This document shows positions 28,939 to 39,236 of a stretch of DNA of 64,000 nucleotides, one piece after another. Positions within the stretch are counted from its first letter, which is position 1. Each line of letters starts with the position of its first letter. This stretch comes from Vibrio amylolyticus (GTDB taxonomy: Bacteria > Pseudomonadota > Gammaproteobacteria > Enterobacterales > Vibrionaceae), in assembly GCF_023145695.1 (NCBI RefSeq), contig NZ_JAJHVV010000001.1, forward strand, positions 558,001-622,000, read 5' to 3'. A program made the translations under genes and the position numbers. The notes under the pieces were generated by a model that worked only from the letters and a program-made list of their open reading frames with translations, was not told the DNA's origin and searched no databases.

Positions 28939-28956
28939 TGATTTGGACATTGATCA

Positions 28957-29841
28957 CTATACTTGTGTGCGTCCTAATGAAATAACAACACGACGGTTTT
29001 TATCTTTACCGATCGGAGAAGAATTATCGGCGACAGGACGGCGCTTACCATAACCTTGAACTTGAATCCTATCTTCAGGAAGTCCAAGAGACTCGAAATA
29101 GTCTCGTAATACTTCTGCCCGTTGCTCAGATAAGTTTTGACTCACGCTTCTAGTATCAACAGAGTCCGTATAAGTTGAGACCAAAACAAGATCAATATCT
29201 TGATTGTGACGGATATACTCCGCGATCTGTGCCAAGCGTTTTCTTGACGCCTTGTTTAACTGAACACTGCTGCGGTCATAGTGAAGTATGGTAAACGCGA
29301 TATCTTCGAAGCTGTATGGCAGTAAGTTCGCGATACAATCACTAAATACATTGTATTTCTGTTGAAACAATACAGATGACAACGCAACTTCAATTCTTTG
29401 GTCACGACTTTGCCAATCTTGATAACTGAAAGTTGGGTAACGACCTTTTTCAAGCTCGCCTAAAATCCCCCACGCTGTCTGACCGCCAATATAGCCATCA
29501 AACTGCTTAAAGAACTTTATATTGGTAATACGCTCAGCACTTTCGCCCGGTCTCCATGAAGGAGGAAGCGAAACTAAGCTCACATCACGAGTTTCTCCCA
29601 TTGGTCTGCGCATTTTCAATTCAAAATCTAGAATGATTTTTTTACTCGCCCTAGAGGAAAACTCTGCATCGCCGTAGTTAGGGATTGGGTGGACTAATCG
29701 GCACTCTAATGGCGTATTTGCCACCATCTGCCATGTAGACTGAATTGGCGTCGCAACATAGCGCTTATCCAAGGCAAACACCGTTGGAGAAACCATTATA
29801 TTGGTCAATAATACTGCGCTAAACGCGGCCCACTTCTTCAT
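28957..29841 (-). CDS. motY: Sodium-type flagellar motor protein MotY
   Basis: The start is the ATG at 29841 ([10 protein letters not shown], 294 residues); V. alginolyticus MotY has 293. A Sec signal peptide ends near VFA-LD. The N-terminal half ([15 protein letters not shown]..., with Cys in LECRLVH and FSDCIANLL) is the MotY-specific domain that binds the basal body. The C-terminal half is an OmpA-like peptidoglycan-binding domain ([41 protein letters not shown]). MotY forms the T ring that anchors PomAB stators in Na+-driven polar flagella. It is divergent from rnt. Confidence 0.96.
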   Translation of the reverse strand: MKKWAAFSAVLLTNIMVSPTVFALDKRYVATPIQSTWQMVANTPLECRLVHPIPNYGDAEFSSRASKKIILDFELKMRRPMGETRDVSLVSLPPSWRPGESAERITNIKFFKQFDGYIGGQTAWGILGELEKGRYPTFSYQDWQSRDQRIEVALSSVLFQQKYNVFSDCIANLLPYSFEDIAFTILHYDRSSVQLNKASRKRLAQIAEYIRHNQDIDLVLVSTYTDSVDTRSVSQNLSEQRAEVLRDYFESLGLPEDRIQVQGYGKRRPVADNSSPIGKDKNRRVVISLGRTQV

Positions 29842-30025
29842 ATGTACTGATCTCTTCAAACTGCTAAGTGACGGCGAGTCATTGCCGCTGTCAATTTCTA
29901 CAATTGTTAATGCAAAAATCTAGCCAAACATAGAGGGTAATTTCCGCTTCATTATTAAATCTTCGGTTTTGCTCGTAGCGAGAATCTGCAATAATGCACG
30001 GCTTGTTCATCTAGCCAAATTAATT

Positions 30026-30673
30026 ATGACCGTACAGAATGAAATGTTAGCTCTAAATAAACGTTTTCGTGGGTATTTTCCTGTTGTTATTGATGTTGAA
30101 ACTGCAGGATTTAATTCAGAAACCGATGCGTTGTTAGAAATTTGCGCTATTACCTTAAAGATGGACGAACACGGTGATCTACACCCTGCCTCAACAATTC
30201 ATTTCCACATCGAACCTTTTGAAGGCGCTAACCTTGAAAAGGCCGCTCTCGAGTTCAACGGCATCATCGATCCGTTCAGCCCGTTAAGAGCTGCTGTTTC
30301 AGAAGAGCATGCCCTAAAAGAGATTTACAAGCTTGTTCGCAAAGAGCAAAAAGACGCCAATTGCAGCCGTGCAATTATCGTTGCTCACAACGCGACGTTT
30401 GATCATAACTTCGTTATGGCTGCCAGCGAGCGCAGCAAGCTTAAAAGAGTCCCATTCCACCCATTTGCAACGTTTGATACCGCCGCACTAAGTGGCCTCG
30501 CTTACGGTCAGACCGTTCTGGCTAAAGCGTGTAAAACAGCAGGGATGGAATTTGACAACAAAGAAGCACACTCAGCGCTATACGATACTGAAAAAACAGC
30601 TGAGCTTTTTTGTGGCATAGTCAATAAATGGAAAGCCTTAGGCGGCTGGCCACTTATTGATAACGATAATTAG
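30026..30673 (+). CDS. rnt: Ribonuclease T
   Basis: The start is the ATG at 30026 ([14 protein letters not shown], 215 residues), chosen because it gives the E. coli length of 215; its Shine-Dalgarno sequence is poor. RNase T is a DEDDh 3'-5' exonuclease that trims the CCA ends of tRNA and the 3' ends of 5S and 23S rRNA. Seen are Exo [11 protein letters not shown] (D23, E25), Exo [12 protein letters not shown] and Exo [18 protein letters not shown], with its His and Asp. It is followed within 30 bases by the antiporter-family gene. Confidence 0.96.
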   Translation: MTVQNEMLALNKRFRGYFPVVIDVETAGFNSETDALLEICAITLKMDEHGDLHPASTIHFHIEPFEGANLEKAALEFNGIIDPFSPLRAAVSEEHALKEIYKLVRKEQKDANCSRAIIVAHNATFDHNFVMAASERSKLKRVPFHPFATFDTAALSGLAYGQTVLAKACKTAGMEFDNKEAHSALYDTEKTAELFCGIVNKWKALGGWPLIDNDN

Positions 30674-30701
30674 AAAACAAACACAACTAACCGAGAAAAC
30701 T

Positions 30702-32027
30702 ATGAACCCTGTTGTAATTTCTGTCTGTATCATGTTGATACTCGCTTTAATGCGCGTGAATGTCGTTGTTGCTTTGACATTCAGTGCCATTGTTGGCGGT
30801 CTTGTATCTGGCATGAGTTTAAATGACGCAGTTTCTGCTTTTGAAAGTGGTTTAGGTGGCGGTGCAACGATTGCATTAAGCTACGCTATGCTTGGTACTT
30901 TCGCTGTCGCTATCTCAAAATCTGGTATTACCGATCTTCTTGCTCAAAACGTGATAAAACGTATCCATGGCAAAGAAAATGGAAGTGCGACCACTGGGCT
31001 AAAATACGCGGTATTGGCATCGCTTATCTTAGTCACAATGTCATCTCAAAACGTGATTCCTGTACATATCGCCTTTATCCCAATTTTAATCCCACCTCTA
31101 TTAGGCGTGTTTGCAAAGCTAAAGATGGATCGCCGCATGATAGCGTGTGTTCTAACATTTGGCTTAGTGACCCCTTATATGATTTTGCCAATCGGCTTTG
31201 GTGGCATTTTCCTAAACAATATCCTGCTTAAAAACTTGCATGACAACGGTTTAGAAGGTGTTGTTGCTTCACAAGTACCAACAGCAATGATTCTACCTGC
31301 GTTAGGTATGGTATTTGGTCTTTTAAGTGCCATTCTATTTACCTATAGAAAACCTCGTGAGTACAAAGAAACCGAATTAACTCACGTTAATGAAGAACCA
31401 AAAAGCATTCATAAGAAGAGCATTCTCGTTGCTTGTGTTGGTATTGTTGTCGCTCTTGCTGTACAGCTTTCTACAGGTTCAATGATCATTGGCGCTCTTG
31501 CTGGCTTTATGGTGTTCACTTTTGGTGGCGTAATTGCTTGGAAAGAGACGCAAGATGTCTTCACTAAAGGCGTTCATATGATGGCAATGATAGGTTTCAT
31601 CATGATTGCTGCCGCTGGTTTCGCTGCCGTAATGAAAGAGACTGGTGGTGTTGAATCACTCGTTGAAGCCCTATCAACAACGATTGGCGACAATAAACCT
31701 CTCGCTGCTCTACTGATGCTGATTGTTGGCTTACTTGTCACCATGGGTATTGGCTCTTCGTTCTCTACGATTCCGATTCTTGCGACTATCTATGTACCAT
31801 TAGCAGCGGCATTTGGTTTCTCTCCAATGGCAACTATTGCACTTGTTGGTACTGCAGCGGCGCTTGGTGATGCGGGTTCTCCGGCTTCAGACTCAACGCT
31901 AGGACCAACCTCAGGCTTAAACGCTGATGGGCAACACGAACACATCTGGGAAACGGTAGTACCTACATTTATCCACTACAACATTCCATTGATCATTTTT
32001 GGTTGGATAGCGGCAATGGTTCTTTAA
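30702..32027 (+). CDS. Na+/H+ antiporter family membrane protein
   Basis: The start is the ATG at 30702 ([11 protein letters not shown], 441 residues); upstream codons overlap rnt. The protein is very hydrophobic, with about 11-12 TM helices. It carries segments such as [42 protein letters not shown] stretches and [30 protein letters not shown] near the end. These are typical of the NhaC/YuiF-type Na+/H+ antiporter group (ion transporter superfamily). Ion specificity is not proven. It may be co-transcribed with rnt. A strong terminator follows. Confidence 0.85.
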   Translation: MNPVVISVCIMLILALMRVNVVVALTFSAIVGGLVSGMSLNDAVSAFESGLGGGATIALSYAMLGTFAVAISKSGITDLLAQNVIKRIHGKENGSATTGLKYAVLASLILVTMSSQNVIPVHIAFIPILIPPLLGVFAKLKMDRRMIACVLTFGLVTPYMILPIGFGGIFLNNILLKNLHDNGLEGVVASQVPTAMILPALGMVFGLLSAILFTYRKPREYKETELTHVNEEPKSIHKKSILVACVGIVVALAVQLSTGSMIIGALAGFMVFTFGGVIAWKETQDVFTKGVHMMAMIGFIMIAAAGFAAVMKETGGVESLVEALSTTIGDNKPLAALLMLIVGLLVTMGIGSSFSTIPILATIYVPLAAAFGFSPMATIALVGTAAALGDAGSPASDSTLGPTSGLNADGQHEHIWETVVPTFIHYNIPLIIFGWIAAMVL

Positions 32028-32058
32028 TCTAGCCCGAAAATATAAAAGCAACAAATAC

Positions 32059-32092
32059 AAAAAAACCGAGCATCGCTGCTCGGTTTTTTATT
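32059..32092. terminator. Bidirectional intrinsic terminator
   Basis: The stem AAAAAACCGAGCA-TCGC-TGCTCGGTTTTTT serves the plus-strand antiporter gene and the minus-strand sdh-suc operon, which ends at sucD. Confidence 0.94.
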
Positions 32093-32110
32093 AAGTTAGG
32101 TTAGGTTAGC

Positions 32111-32983
32111 TTACCAACCCGTTACTTCACGTAGACCTTTACCGATCTCCGCTAGTGACTTAACAGTCTTAACGCCCGCTTCTTCAAGTGCTGCAAACTT
32201 ATCTTCAGCGGTACCTTTACCACCAGAGATAATTGCGCCAGCATGACCCATACGCTTACCAGGAGGAGCCGTCACCCCCGCAATGTAAGAAACAACTGGC
32301 TTAGTTACGTTCGCTTTAATGAACTCTGCCGCTTCTTCTTCCGCAGTACCACCGATCTCACCAATCATTACAATTGCTTCAGTCTCAGGATCTTCTTGGA
32401 AAAGTTTTAGGATATCAATGAAGTTCGAACCTGGGATAGGGTCGCCACCGATACCAACACACGTAGATTGGCCGAAACCTTCATCTGTCGTCTGCTTAAC
32501 CGCTTCGTAAGTTAATGTCCCTGAACGAGATACGATACCAACTTTACCTTTCTTGTGGATATGACCAGGCATGATACCAATCTTACACTCATCCGGAGTG
32601 ATAACACCCGGACAGTTTGGACCGATCATAACAGCGCCAGTCTCTTCTAGCTTAACTTTCACATCAATCATATCCGTTGTAGGGATACCTTCGGTGATCG
32701 TTACAATAAGCTCAATGCCAGCATCAATCGCTTCTAGGATTGCGTCTTTACAGAATGGAGCTGGTACGTAGATAACAGTCGCAGTAGCGCCCGTTGCTTC
32801 TACAGCGTCACGTACTGTGTTAAATACAGGAAGGCCTAAGTGTGTTTGACCACCTTTACCAGGAGAAACACCACCAACCATCTGAGTACCGTAAGCAATA
32901 GCTTGCTCAGAGTGGAATGTACCTTGCCCACCAGTGAAGCCCTGACAGATCACTTTAGTGTCTTTATTAATTAGTACAGACAT
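32111..32983 (-). CDS. sucD: Succinyl-CoA synthetase alpha subunit
   Basis: The 290-residue protein has the usual length. With SucC it interconverts succinyl-CoA and succinate with ATP/GTP formation. The N-terminal CoA-binding fold has [19 protein letters not shown] and GGVSPGKGG. The phosphohistidine loop is [21 protein letters not shown], with the active His in GHAGA. Its ATG shares one base with the sucC stop. It is the last gene of sdhCDAB-sucABCD. Confidence 0.98.
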   Translation of the reverse strand: MSVLINKDTKVICQGFTGGQGTFHSEQAIAYGTQMVGGVSPGKGGQTHLGLPVFNTVRDAVEATGATATVIYVPAPFCKDAILEAIDAGIELIVTITEGIPTTDMIDVKVKLEETGAVMIGPNCPGVITPDECKIGIMPGHIHKKGKVGIVSRSGTLTYEAVKQTTDEGFGQSTCVGIGGDPIPGSNFIDILKLFQEDPETEAIVMIGEIGGTAEEEAAEFIKANVTKPVVSYIAGVTAPPGKRMGHAGAIISGGKGTAEDKFAALEEAGVKTVKSLAEIGKGLREVTGW

Positions 32984-34149
32984 TATTTCGCCTCCGCAGC
33001 AGCAACAACTTTTTGAGCAGCGTCAGTTAGAGACTCAGCTGCAATGATATCAACATCAGAATTAGCAAGAACTTCGCGACCTAGGTCTGCGTTAGTACCT
33101 TCTAAACGAACAACAACAGGAACAGCAACGCCAACTTCTTTAACAGCACCGATGATACCTTCTGCGATCATGTCACAACGAACGATACCGCCAAAGATGT
33201 TTACAAGTACGGCTTTAACGTTGTCATCAGAAAGGATGATCTTGAATGCTTCTGCTACACGTTCTTTTGTCGCGCCGCCACCTACATCAAGGAAGTTAGC
33301 TGGTTTACCACCATGAAGGTTTACGATATCCATCGTACCCATTGCAAGGCCCGCACCGTTAACCATACAGCCAACGTTACCATCAAGTGCTACGTAGTTC
33401 AGTTCCCACTGAGCTGCGTGAGCTTCGCGCACGTCTTCTTGTGAAGGATCGTGCATTTCACGAAGTTTTGGCTGACGGTACATTGCGTTTGAGTCAATGT
33501 TAATCTTGCCGTCAAGACAAAGAAGGTCACCTTCTGCTGTAACAACAAGTGGATTGATTTCTAGAAGAGCAAGATCGTACTGAGAGAACATGTTGCCAAG
33601 ACCCAAGAAGATCTTAACAAACTGCTTGATTTGATCGCCTTTCAGGCCCAGTTTAAATGCAAGTTCACGACCTTGGTAAGCCTGAGGGCCAACAAGCGGG
33701 TCGATCGCTGATTGATGAATCAGCTCTGGCGTTTCTTCAGCGATTTTCTCAATGTCCACACCGCCTTCAGTTGACGCCATGAATACGATTTTACGAGTTG
33801 CGCGGTCAACAACCGCACCTAGGTAAAGTTCGTTAGCAATGTTCGATGCTTCTTCGACTAGGATCTTCGTTACAGGTTGACCATTAGCGTCAGTTTGGAA
33901 TGTAACTAGGTTTTTACCAAGCCATTTTTGTGCGAACTCTTTAACACCTTCTTTAGTGTCATGTAGCTCTACACCACCTGCTTTACCACGTCCACCTGCG
34001 TGTACTTGACACTTAACGACTTTCTTTTCCGTGCTAATACGGCCAGCAGCTTCGAAAGCTTCTTGAGCAGTATCACATGCGAAGCCTTCTGGTACAGGCA
34101 AACCGAATTCTGCAAACAGCTGTTTGGCTTGATATTCATGCAAATTCAT
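32983..34149 (-). CDS. sucC: Succinyl-CoA synthetase beta subunit
   Basis: The 388-residue protein matches the E. coli length of 388. It has an N-terminal ATP-grasp domain ([45 protein letters not shown]) and a C-terminal flavodoxin-like domain ([33 protein letters not shown]). It binds nucleotide and helps close the active site over the SucD phosphohistidine. A gap of 210 bases with two hairpins separates it from sucB. Confidence 0.98.
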   Translation of the reverse strand: MNLHEYQAKQLFAEFGLPVPEGFACDTAQEAFEAAGRISTEKKVVKCQVHAGGRGKAGGVELHDTKEGVKEFAQKWLGKNLVTFQTDANGQPVTKILVEEASNIANELYLGAVVDRATRKIVFMASTEGGVDIEKIAEETPELIHQSAIDPLVGPQAYQGRELAFKLGLKGDQIKQFVKIFLGLGNMFSQYDLALLEINPLVVTAEGDLLCLDGKINIDSNAMYRQPKLREMHDPSQEDVREAHAAQWELNYVALDGNVGCMVNGAGLAMGTMDIVNLHGGKPANFLDVGGGATKERVAEAFKIILSDDNVKAVLVNIFGGIVRCDMIAEGIIGAVKEVGVAVPVVVRLEGTNADLGREVLANSDVDIIAAESLTDAAQKVVAAAEAK

Positions 34150-34359
34150 TTTGTTATTCCATTTGTTTATCCCTAAAGGGATTTATTATTTCCGTAACGT
34201 CGCTGTATATCGCGAAACGTCTGTAGGGTCTTCTCAAATAAATCGTGTTCTATTTGGGCAATAATAAACGACTTAAATGAAGGCTAAACCGTTGAGCGAG
34301 TCTAGCCTTTGAAACTATCACCGTCGAGCTAACAAGGTTAACTCGACGTTTTAGCGATA
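34150..34359 (-). other. sucB-sucC intergenic region with two hairpins
   Basis: A long gap for an otherwise tight operon. It holds a stem of CGTCGAG / CTCGACG (34322-34348), which can extend inward through GTTA/TAAC, and a second stem AAGGCTA / TAGCCTT (34280-34309). Neither has a T run on the minus strand. They may protect or process the mRNA so that sucCD is expressed at a different level. No gene is visible. Confidence 0.6.
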
Positions 34360-35565
34360 CTAAACGTCTAATAACAGACGTGCAGGATCTTCTAGTAACT
34401 CTTTAATTGTCACAAGGAAACCAACAGATTCACGGCCATCGATTAAACGGTGGTCGTATGACAACGCAAGGTACATCATTGGTAGTATTTCAACTTTACC
34501 ATTCACAGCCATTGGACGGTCTTGGATTTTATGCATACCAAGAATCGCAGCTTGTGGTGGGTTAATAATTGGCGTTGACATAAGTGAACCAAATACACCA
34601 CCGTTAGTGATAGTGAAGTTGCCACCAATTAGCTCATCAACGGTTAACTTGCCGTCACGGCCCTTAATTGCTAACTCTTTGATGCCTTTTTCAATATCAG
34701 CAAAGCCTAGCGTGTCACAGTCTTTTAGGACTGGTGTAACAAGACCACGTGGCGTTGAAACTGCCATGCTAATGTCGAAATAGTTATGGTAAACGATATC
34801 AGTACCATCGATAGAAGCATTCACTTCTGGGTAACGTTTTAACGCCTCAGTAACTGCTTTAACGTAGAACGACATAAAGCCTAAACGAGTGTCATGACGC
34901 TTTTCGAACTGCTCTTGGTACTGCTTACGCAGGTCCATAATAGGCTTCATGTTCACTTCGTTGAACGTAGTGAGCATTGCCGTGCTGTTCTTCGCTTCTA
35001 GAAGACGGTTAGCAACTGTCTTACGTAGGCGAGTCATTGGAACGCGTTTCTGGCTGCGAGCTGCAGCAGGCGCAGCTACTGGCTCTTCACTTTCAGCCGG
35101 TACAGACTTAGCTGCGGCTAGATGCGCATCAATATCTTCACGAGTAATACGGCCACCAACACCCGTACCTTTCACTTGCGATGCTTCAAGGCTGTTCTCA
35201 GCAAGAAGTCGACGAACGGCAGGGCTAAGCGCATCATTACTCTCTTCTGTTAACGAGGCTTTGTGGCGTTTATCAGGTGACGCTTCTTTGTCATCTGTTG
35301 TGTCTACCGTTGGCTCTCCGGCAACCGCGCCTGGCTTCAGTTTCGCGATGAGCTGCTTTGACAATACCGTAGCACCCTCGTCTTCGATAATAGCTTCTAG
35401 AACACCAGCTTCAGGCGCTGGTACTTCTAGAACAACTTTATCTGTTTCAATATCAACGATTACTTCGTCGCGCTCAACGGCTTCACCTGGCTTTTTGTGC
35501 CAAGTCGCTACTGTTGCGTCCGCTACTGATTCAGGTAAGTCTGGAACCAGAATTTCAATAGTCAT
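34360..35565 (-). CDS. sucB: Dihydrolipoamide succinyltransferase (E2 of 2-oxoglutarate dehydrogenase)
   Basis: The 401-residue protein has one N-terminal lipoyl domain with the lipoylated K43 in [12 protein letters not shown] linker follows, then the peripheral-subunit-binding domain ([33 protein letters not shown]). The C-terminal catalytic domain ends with [16 protein letters not shown], which contains the catalytic His and Asp. It forms the 24-mer core of the complex with SucA (E1) and Lpd (E3). Lpd is not in this window. It begins 28 bases after sucA. Confidence 0.98.
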   Translation of the reverse strand: MTIEILVPDLPESVADATVATWHKKPGEAVERDEVIVDIETDKVVLEVPAPEAGVLEAIIEDEGATVLSKQLIAKLKPGAVAGEPTVDTTDDKEASPDKRHKASLTEESNDALSPAVRRLLAENSLEASQVKGTGVGGRITREDIDAHLAAAKSVPAESEEPVAAPAAARSQKRVPMTRLRKTVANRLLEAKNSTAMLTTFNEVNMKPIMDLRKQYQEQFEKRHDTRLGFMSFYVKAVTEALKRYPEVNASIDGTDIVYHNYFDISMAVSTPRGLVTPVLKDCDTLGFADIEKGIKELAIKGRDGKLTVDELIGGNFTITNGGVFGSLMSTPIINPPQAAILGMHKIQDRPMAVNGKVEILPMMYLALSYDHRLIDGRESVGFLVTIKELLEDPARLLLDV

Positions 35566-35593
35566 ATTAGTGTCTTCCTTTTACTTCTAGTTC

Positions 35594-38419
35594 TTATTTC
35601 GAAACTTGAGGATTGATAGTCAAAGCGTCTTCAACTAACGCTTTTTGCTGTTTCAAATGCACCGACATATAGCCGACTGCTGGTGAAGCTGATGCTGGAC
35701 GTCCGGTATATCGTAACTTACCGTCAGCAGGGATAGCTGCTAAGAAGTTATGCTGACTACTATACCAAGCACCTTGGTTTTGTGGCTCTTCTTGACACCA
35801 AACGAACTCTTTCGCATTAGAGTAAGGTGCAATAGCGGCTTGAACATCTTCTAATGGGAACGGATAAAGTTGTTCGATACGCACAATAGCCACGTCATCT
35901 TGCTCGTTGTTCCTACGCTGTTCTAGTAAGTCGAAATACACTTTACCCGAACAGAATATAACCTGCTTAACCTTAGATGCGTCTAACTCATCAATTTCAC
36001 CAATCGCTGACTGGAACGTACCTTCTGCTAATTCTTCAAACGAAGACGTACATAAAGGATGGCGCAATAGTGATTTTGGTGACATAACGATCAGTGGACG
36101 TCGCATTGGGCGAACCACTTGACGACGAATCATGTGATAAACCTGAGCAGGTGTCGAAGGCACAACAATTTGCATATTTTGCTCAGCACACATCTGTAAA
36201 TAACGCTCTAAACGCGCAGAAGAATGCTCTGGCCCCTGACCTTCATAACCATGAGGAAGAAGCATTGTTAAGCCACATAAACGTGCCCACTTCTGCTCAC
36301 CTGAGGAAATAAATTGGTCAATAACGACTTGAGCGCCGTTAGCAAAGTCACCAAATTGAGCTTCCCATAACGTTAAACCACCAGGTTCAGCTGTCGCATA
36401 ACCATATTCAAATGCCAGTACTGCAGCTTCAGAAAGTACAGAATCATACACCTGGAACGGGCCTTGCTTATCGTGAATATTACTTAGCGGAACGTAGGTG
36501 CTCGCATCAATTTGATTATGCAATACCGCATGGCGATGGAAGAAAGTACCGCGACCAGAGTCTTGCCCTGAGATACGAATACGTTTGCCATCGTCAACTA
36601 ATGTTGCATAGGCCATGGTTTCAGCCATACCCCAATCAACACGCTTCTCGCCACCAACCATCGCAACGCGATCATTAACTAACTTGTTTACACGGCTTTG
36701 TAATTTATGGCTTTCTGGGTACTGACAAACTCGGTTACCAAGCTCTTTCAAACGCTCAATATCGACCTTGCTGTCCCACTCCATATTCCAGTCATGCCCA
36801 AGGTACGGAGACCAGTCAACAGAATGCAGTGCCATAGGGCGCCACTCTTTTACAACCACTTCTCCGTGATCAAGTGCATCGCGATAACCATTAACTAGTT
36901 CAGTCGCTGTTTCAATATCAAACTCACCACGATCTATCAGCACGTCGGCATAAAGCTTACGTGGTGTTGGGTGCTTCTTGATTTTTTGATACATCAAAGG
37001 CTGAGTTGCATTTGGCTCATCGGCTTCGTTATGCCCATGACGGCGATAACAAACAAGTTCGATAACAACATCGCGTTTAAATTCATTACGGTAATCCAAC
37101 GCAAGGCGTGCGACAAAAGCAACCGCTTCTGGATCATCTGCATTAACGTGGAAAATAGGTGCCTGAACCATCTTAGCTATATCGGTACAATACATCGTAG
37201 AACGTGTATCACGAGGATTCGACGTTGTGAAACCGACTTGGTTATTCACCACGATTCGAATCGTACCACCAACGCGGAAGCCACGTGTTTGAGACATGTT
37301 GAATGTCTCTTGTACGACACCTTGACCTGCAATTGCAGAGTCACCGTGAACGGTAATTGGCAGTACAATGCTACCGTCTTTATCGTCCAAACGATCTTGA
37401 CGAGCACGCACAGAACCGATAACCACTGGGTTAACAATTTCTAGGTGAGATGGGTTAAACGCCAACACTAAGTGAACATCGTTACCCGGTGTGGCGAAAT
37501 CGGCAGAGAAGCCTTGGTGATACTTAACATCACCTGTACCCCACGTTTCATCATGTTTGCCAGCAAATTCGTCAAATAGGTCTTGTGGCTTCTTACCTAA
37601 CACGTTAACCAACATGTTCAAGCGACCACGGTGAGCCATACCAACAACGACTTCACGCATTCCTTGACTGCCCGCATGGCGAATGAGCTCTTTCGTCATA
37701 GGAATTAATGCATCGCCACCCTCAAGAGAAAAACGCTTTGCTCCTGGGAACTTAGCACCAAGATAGCGCTCCAGACCTTCAGCAGCAGTCAATTCTTCAA
37801 GGAACGCACGCTTTTCATCAAGATTAAAGGAAGGTTGACCTGAAACAGATTCCAAACGTTGCTGAATCCAACGTTTTTGTTCTGTGTTAGTCATGTGCAT
37901 ATATTCAGCGCCGATTGAACCACAGTAGGTCTGCTTCAGTGCTTTATAGAGATCTCGAAGAACCATTGTCTCTTGCCCAATAGCAAAAGAACCGATATTG
38001 AAGGTTTCGTCAAAATCTTCTTCAGTTAAATTATGGAAGGATGGATCGAGTTCAGCAACTGCTGGCCTAATCCATAAACCTAGAGGGTCTAAATTTGCAG
38101 CTTGATGCCCTCTAAAACGGAAAGCATTAATAAGCTGTAGAACTTTTACTTGTTTAACATCGACATCAGGATCACTAACTTGGACATTGTAATGCTTAGT
38201 CTCTTGAGCGAGTCGTCGGAAGTATTCACGAACACGCGAATGTGGTTGTTCAACCACTTCTGAAGATTGCGTTGGCAGATCTTCAAATACACGTCTCCAT
38301 TCCTCACTTACCAGATCGGGATCACTTAGATACGTTTCGTAGAGTTCCTCTACATAAGTTGCATTGGCGCCAGCCAAGTGTGAAGACTCGAGCCATGCCT
38401 TCATCACGCCGTTGTGCAT
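35594..38419 (-). CDS. sucA: 2-oxoglutarate dehydrogenase E1 component
   Basis: The 941-residue protein starts MHNGVMKAWLESSHLAGAN, with AAGGGAA upstream. It is the thiamine-diphosphate enzyme that decarboxylates 2-oxoglutarate and succinylates the lipoyl arm of SucB. Seen are the N-terminal E2-binding stretch, VVGMAHRGRLNMLVNVLGK (substrate/TPP region), GDSAIAGQGVVQETFNMS, VNNQVGFTTSNPRD and the transketolase-like pyrimidine-binding half with SGQDSGRGTFFHRHAVLH. The length agrees with the family (about 930-940). Confidence 0.98.
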   Translation of the reverse strand: MHNGVMKAWLESSHLAGANATYVEELYETYLSDPDLVSEEWRRVFEDLPTQSSEVVEQPHSRVREYFRRLAQETKHYNVQVSDPDVDVKQVKVLQLINAFRFRGHQAANLDPLGLWIRPAVAELDPSFHNLTEEDFDETFNIGSFAIGQETMVLRDLYKALKQTYCGSIGAEYMHMTNTEQKRWIQQRLESVSGQPSFNLDEKRAFLEELTAAEGLERYLGAKFPGAKRFSLEGGDALIPMTKELIRHAGSQGMREVVVGMAHRGRLNMLVNVLGKKPQDLFDEFAGKHDETWGTGDVKYHQGFSADFATPGNDVHLVLAFNPSHLEIVNPVVIGSVRARQDRLDDKDGSIVLPITVHGDSAIAGQGVVQETFNMSQTRGFRVGGTIRIVVNNQVGFTTSNPRDTRSTMYCTDIAKMVQAPIFHVNADDPEAVAFVARLALDYRNEFKRDVVIELVCYRRHGHNEADEPNATQPLMYQKIKKHPTPRKLYADVLIDRGEFDIETATELVNGYRDALDHGEVVVKEWRPMALHSVDWSPYLGHDWNMEWDSKVDIERLKELGNRVCQYPESHKLQSRVNKLVNDRVAMVGGEKRVDWGMAETMAYATLVDDGKRIRISGQDSGRGTFFHRHAVLHNQIDASTYVPLSNIHDKQGPFQVYDSVLSEAAVLAFEYGYATAEPGGLTLWEAQFGDFANGAQVVIDQFISSGEQKWARLCGLTMLLPHGYEGQGPEHSSARLERYLQMCAEQNMQIVVPSTPAQVYHMIRRQVVRPMRRPLIVMSPKSLLRHPLCTSSFEELAEGTFQSAIGEIDELDASKVKQVIFCSGKVYFDLLEQRRNNEQDDVAIVRIEQLYPFPLEDVQAAIAPYSNAKEFVWCQEEPQNQGAWYSSQHNFLAAIPADGKLRYTGRPASASPAVGYMSVHLKQQKALVEDALTINPQVSK

Positions 38420-38475
38420 AAATTCCCTTAACCAGTAGTTTTCACGTTTGCTTCGGTTAAACCGAGCCAGTATTC

Positions 38476-38496
38476 GTCGCCCTACTAGAGGGCGAC
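38476..38496 (-). repeat. sdhB-sucA intergenic hairpin
   Basis: The perfect 8-bp stem GTCGCCCT / AGGGCGAC has a 5-base loop and no T run on the minus strand. It sits in the 88-base gap between sdhB and sucA and probably affects mRNA processing or relative expression rather than termination. A second, smaller palindrome with CGGTT/AACCG arms lies next to it. Confidence 0.6.
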
Positions 38497-38507
38497 AATC
38501 TTATCAT

Positions 38508-39221
38508 TTAAACCGAGCGATTCACTAACATGGTCTTAATATGACCAATGGCTTTCGTCGGATTTAATCCTTTAGGACAAACACTTACACAATTCATGAT
38601 GCCATGGCAACGAAAAACGCTAAATGCATCATCAAGATTCGATAAACGTTCATCTGTCGCTGTATCACGGCTATCAATTAACCAACGATAGGCAGCAAGC
38701 AGCCCAGCAGGGCCAATAAACTTATCAGGGTTCCACCAAAACGATGGGCAAGATGTCGTACAACACGCACACATAATGCACTCGTAAAGGCCATCTAGAT
38801 GTGCACGTTCATCTGGGCTTTGTAAGTTTTCACGAGACGGTGGCAAATCACCATCAGTCACTAAGAATGGTTTAACTTTAGAGTAGTTATCGTAAAACTG
38901 CGTCATATCTACGATCAAATCTCTAACCACCGGTAAACCAGGAAGCGGACGGATAACAATTTTACTTTGATCGGTTAATGCAGATAGCGGTGTGATACAC
39001 GCTAATCCATTTTTTCCGTTCATGTTAAGGCCGTCGGATCCACATACACCTTCACGACATGAGCGTCTAAATGAAATCGTTGCATCCTGCTCTTTAAGCA
39101 AAATCAACGCATCAAGTAGCATCATGTCCGAGCCTTCTTCTACTTCCAGCTCGTAATCCTTCATGTACGGCTTATCATCCGTATCAGGATTATAGCGGTA
39201 CAAAGAGAAATTCAATTTCAT
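38508..39221 (-). CDS. sdhB: Succinate dehydrogenase iron-sulfur subunit
   Basis: The 237-residue protein carries three clusters. The 2Fe-2S site is in FRRSCREGVCGSDGLNMNG and the following Cys. The 4Fe-4S and 3Fe-4S sites are in CIMCACCTTSCPSFWWNPDKF and CHGIMNCVSVCPKGLNPTKAI. It passes electrons from SdhA FAD to ubiquinone at the SdhCD anchor. It starts 15 bases after sdhA. Confidence 0.98.
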   Translation of the reverse strand: MKLNFSLYRYNPDTDDKPYMKDYELEVEEGSDMMLLDALILLKEQDATISFRRSCREGVCGSDGLNMNGKNGLACITPLSALTDQSKIVIRPLPGLPVVRDLIVDMTQFYDNYSKVKPFLVTDGDLPPSRENLQSPDERAHLDGLYECIMCACCTTSCPSFWWNPDKFIGPAGLLAAYRWLIDSRDTATDERLSNLDDAFSVFRCHGIMNCVSVCPKGLNPTKAIGHIKTMLVNRSV

Positions 39222-39236
39222 AATATGGTCCTCTCC

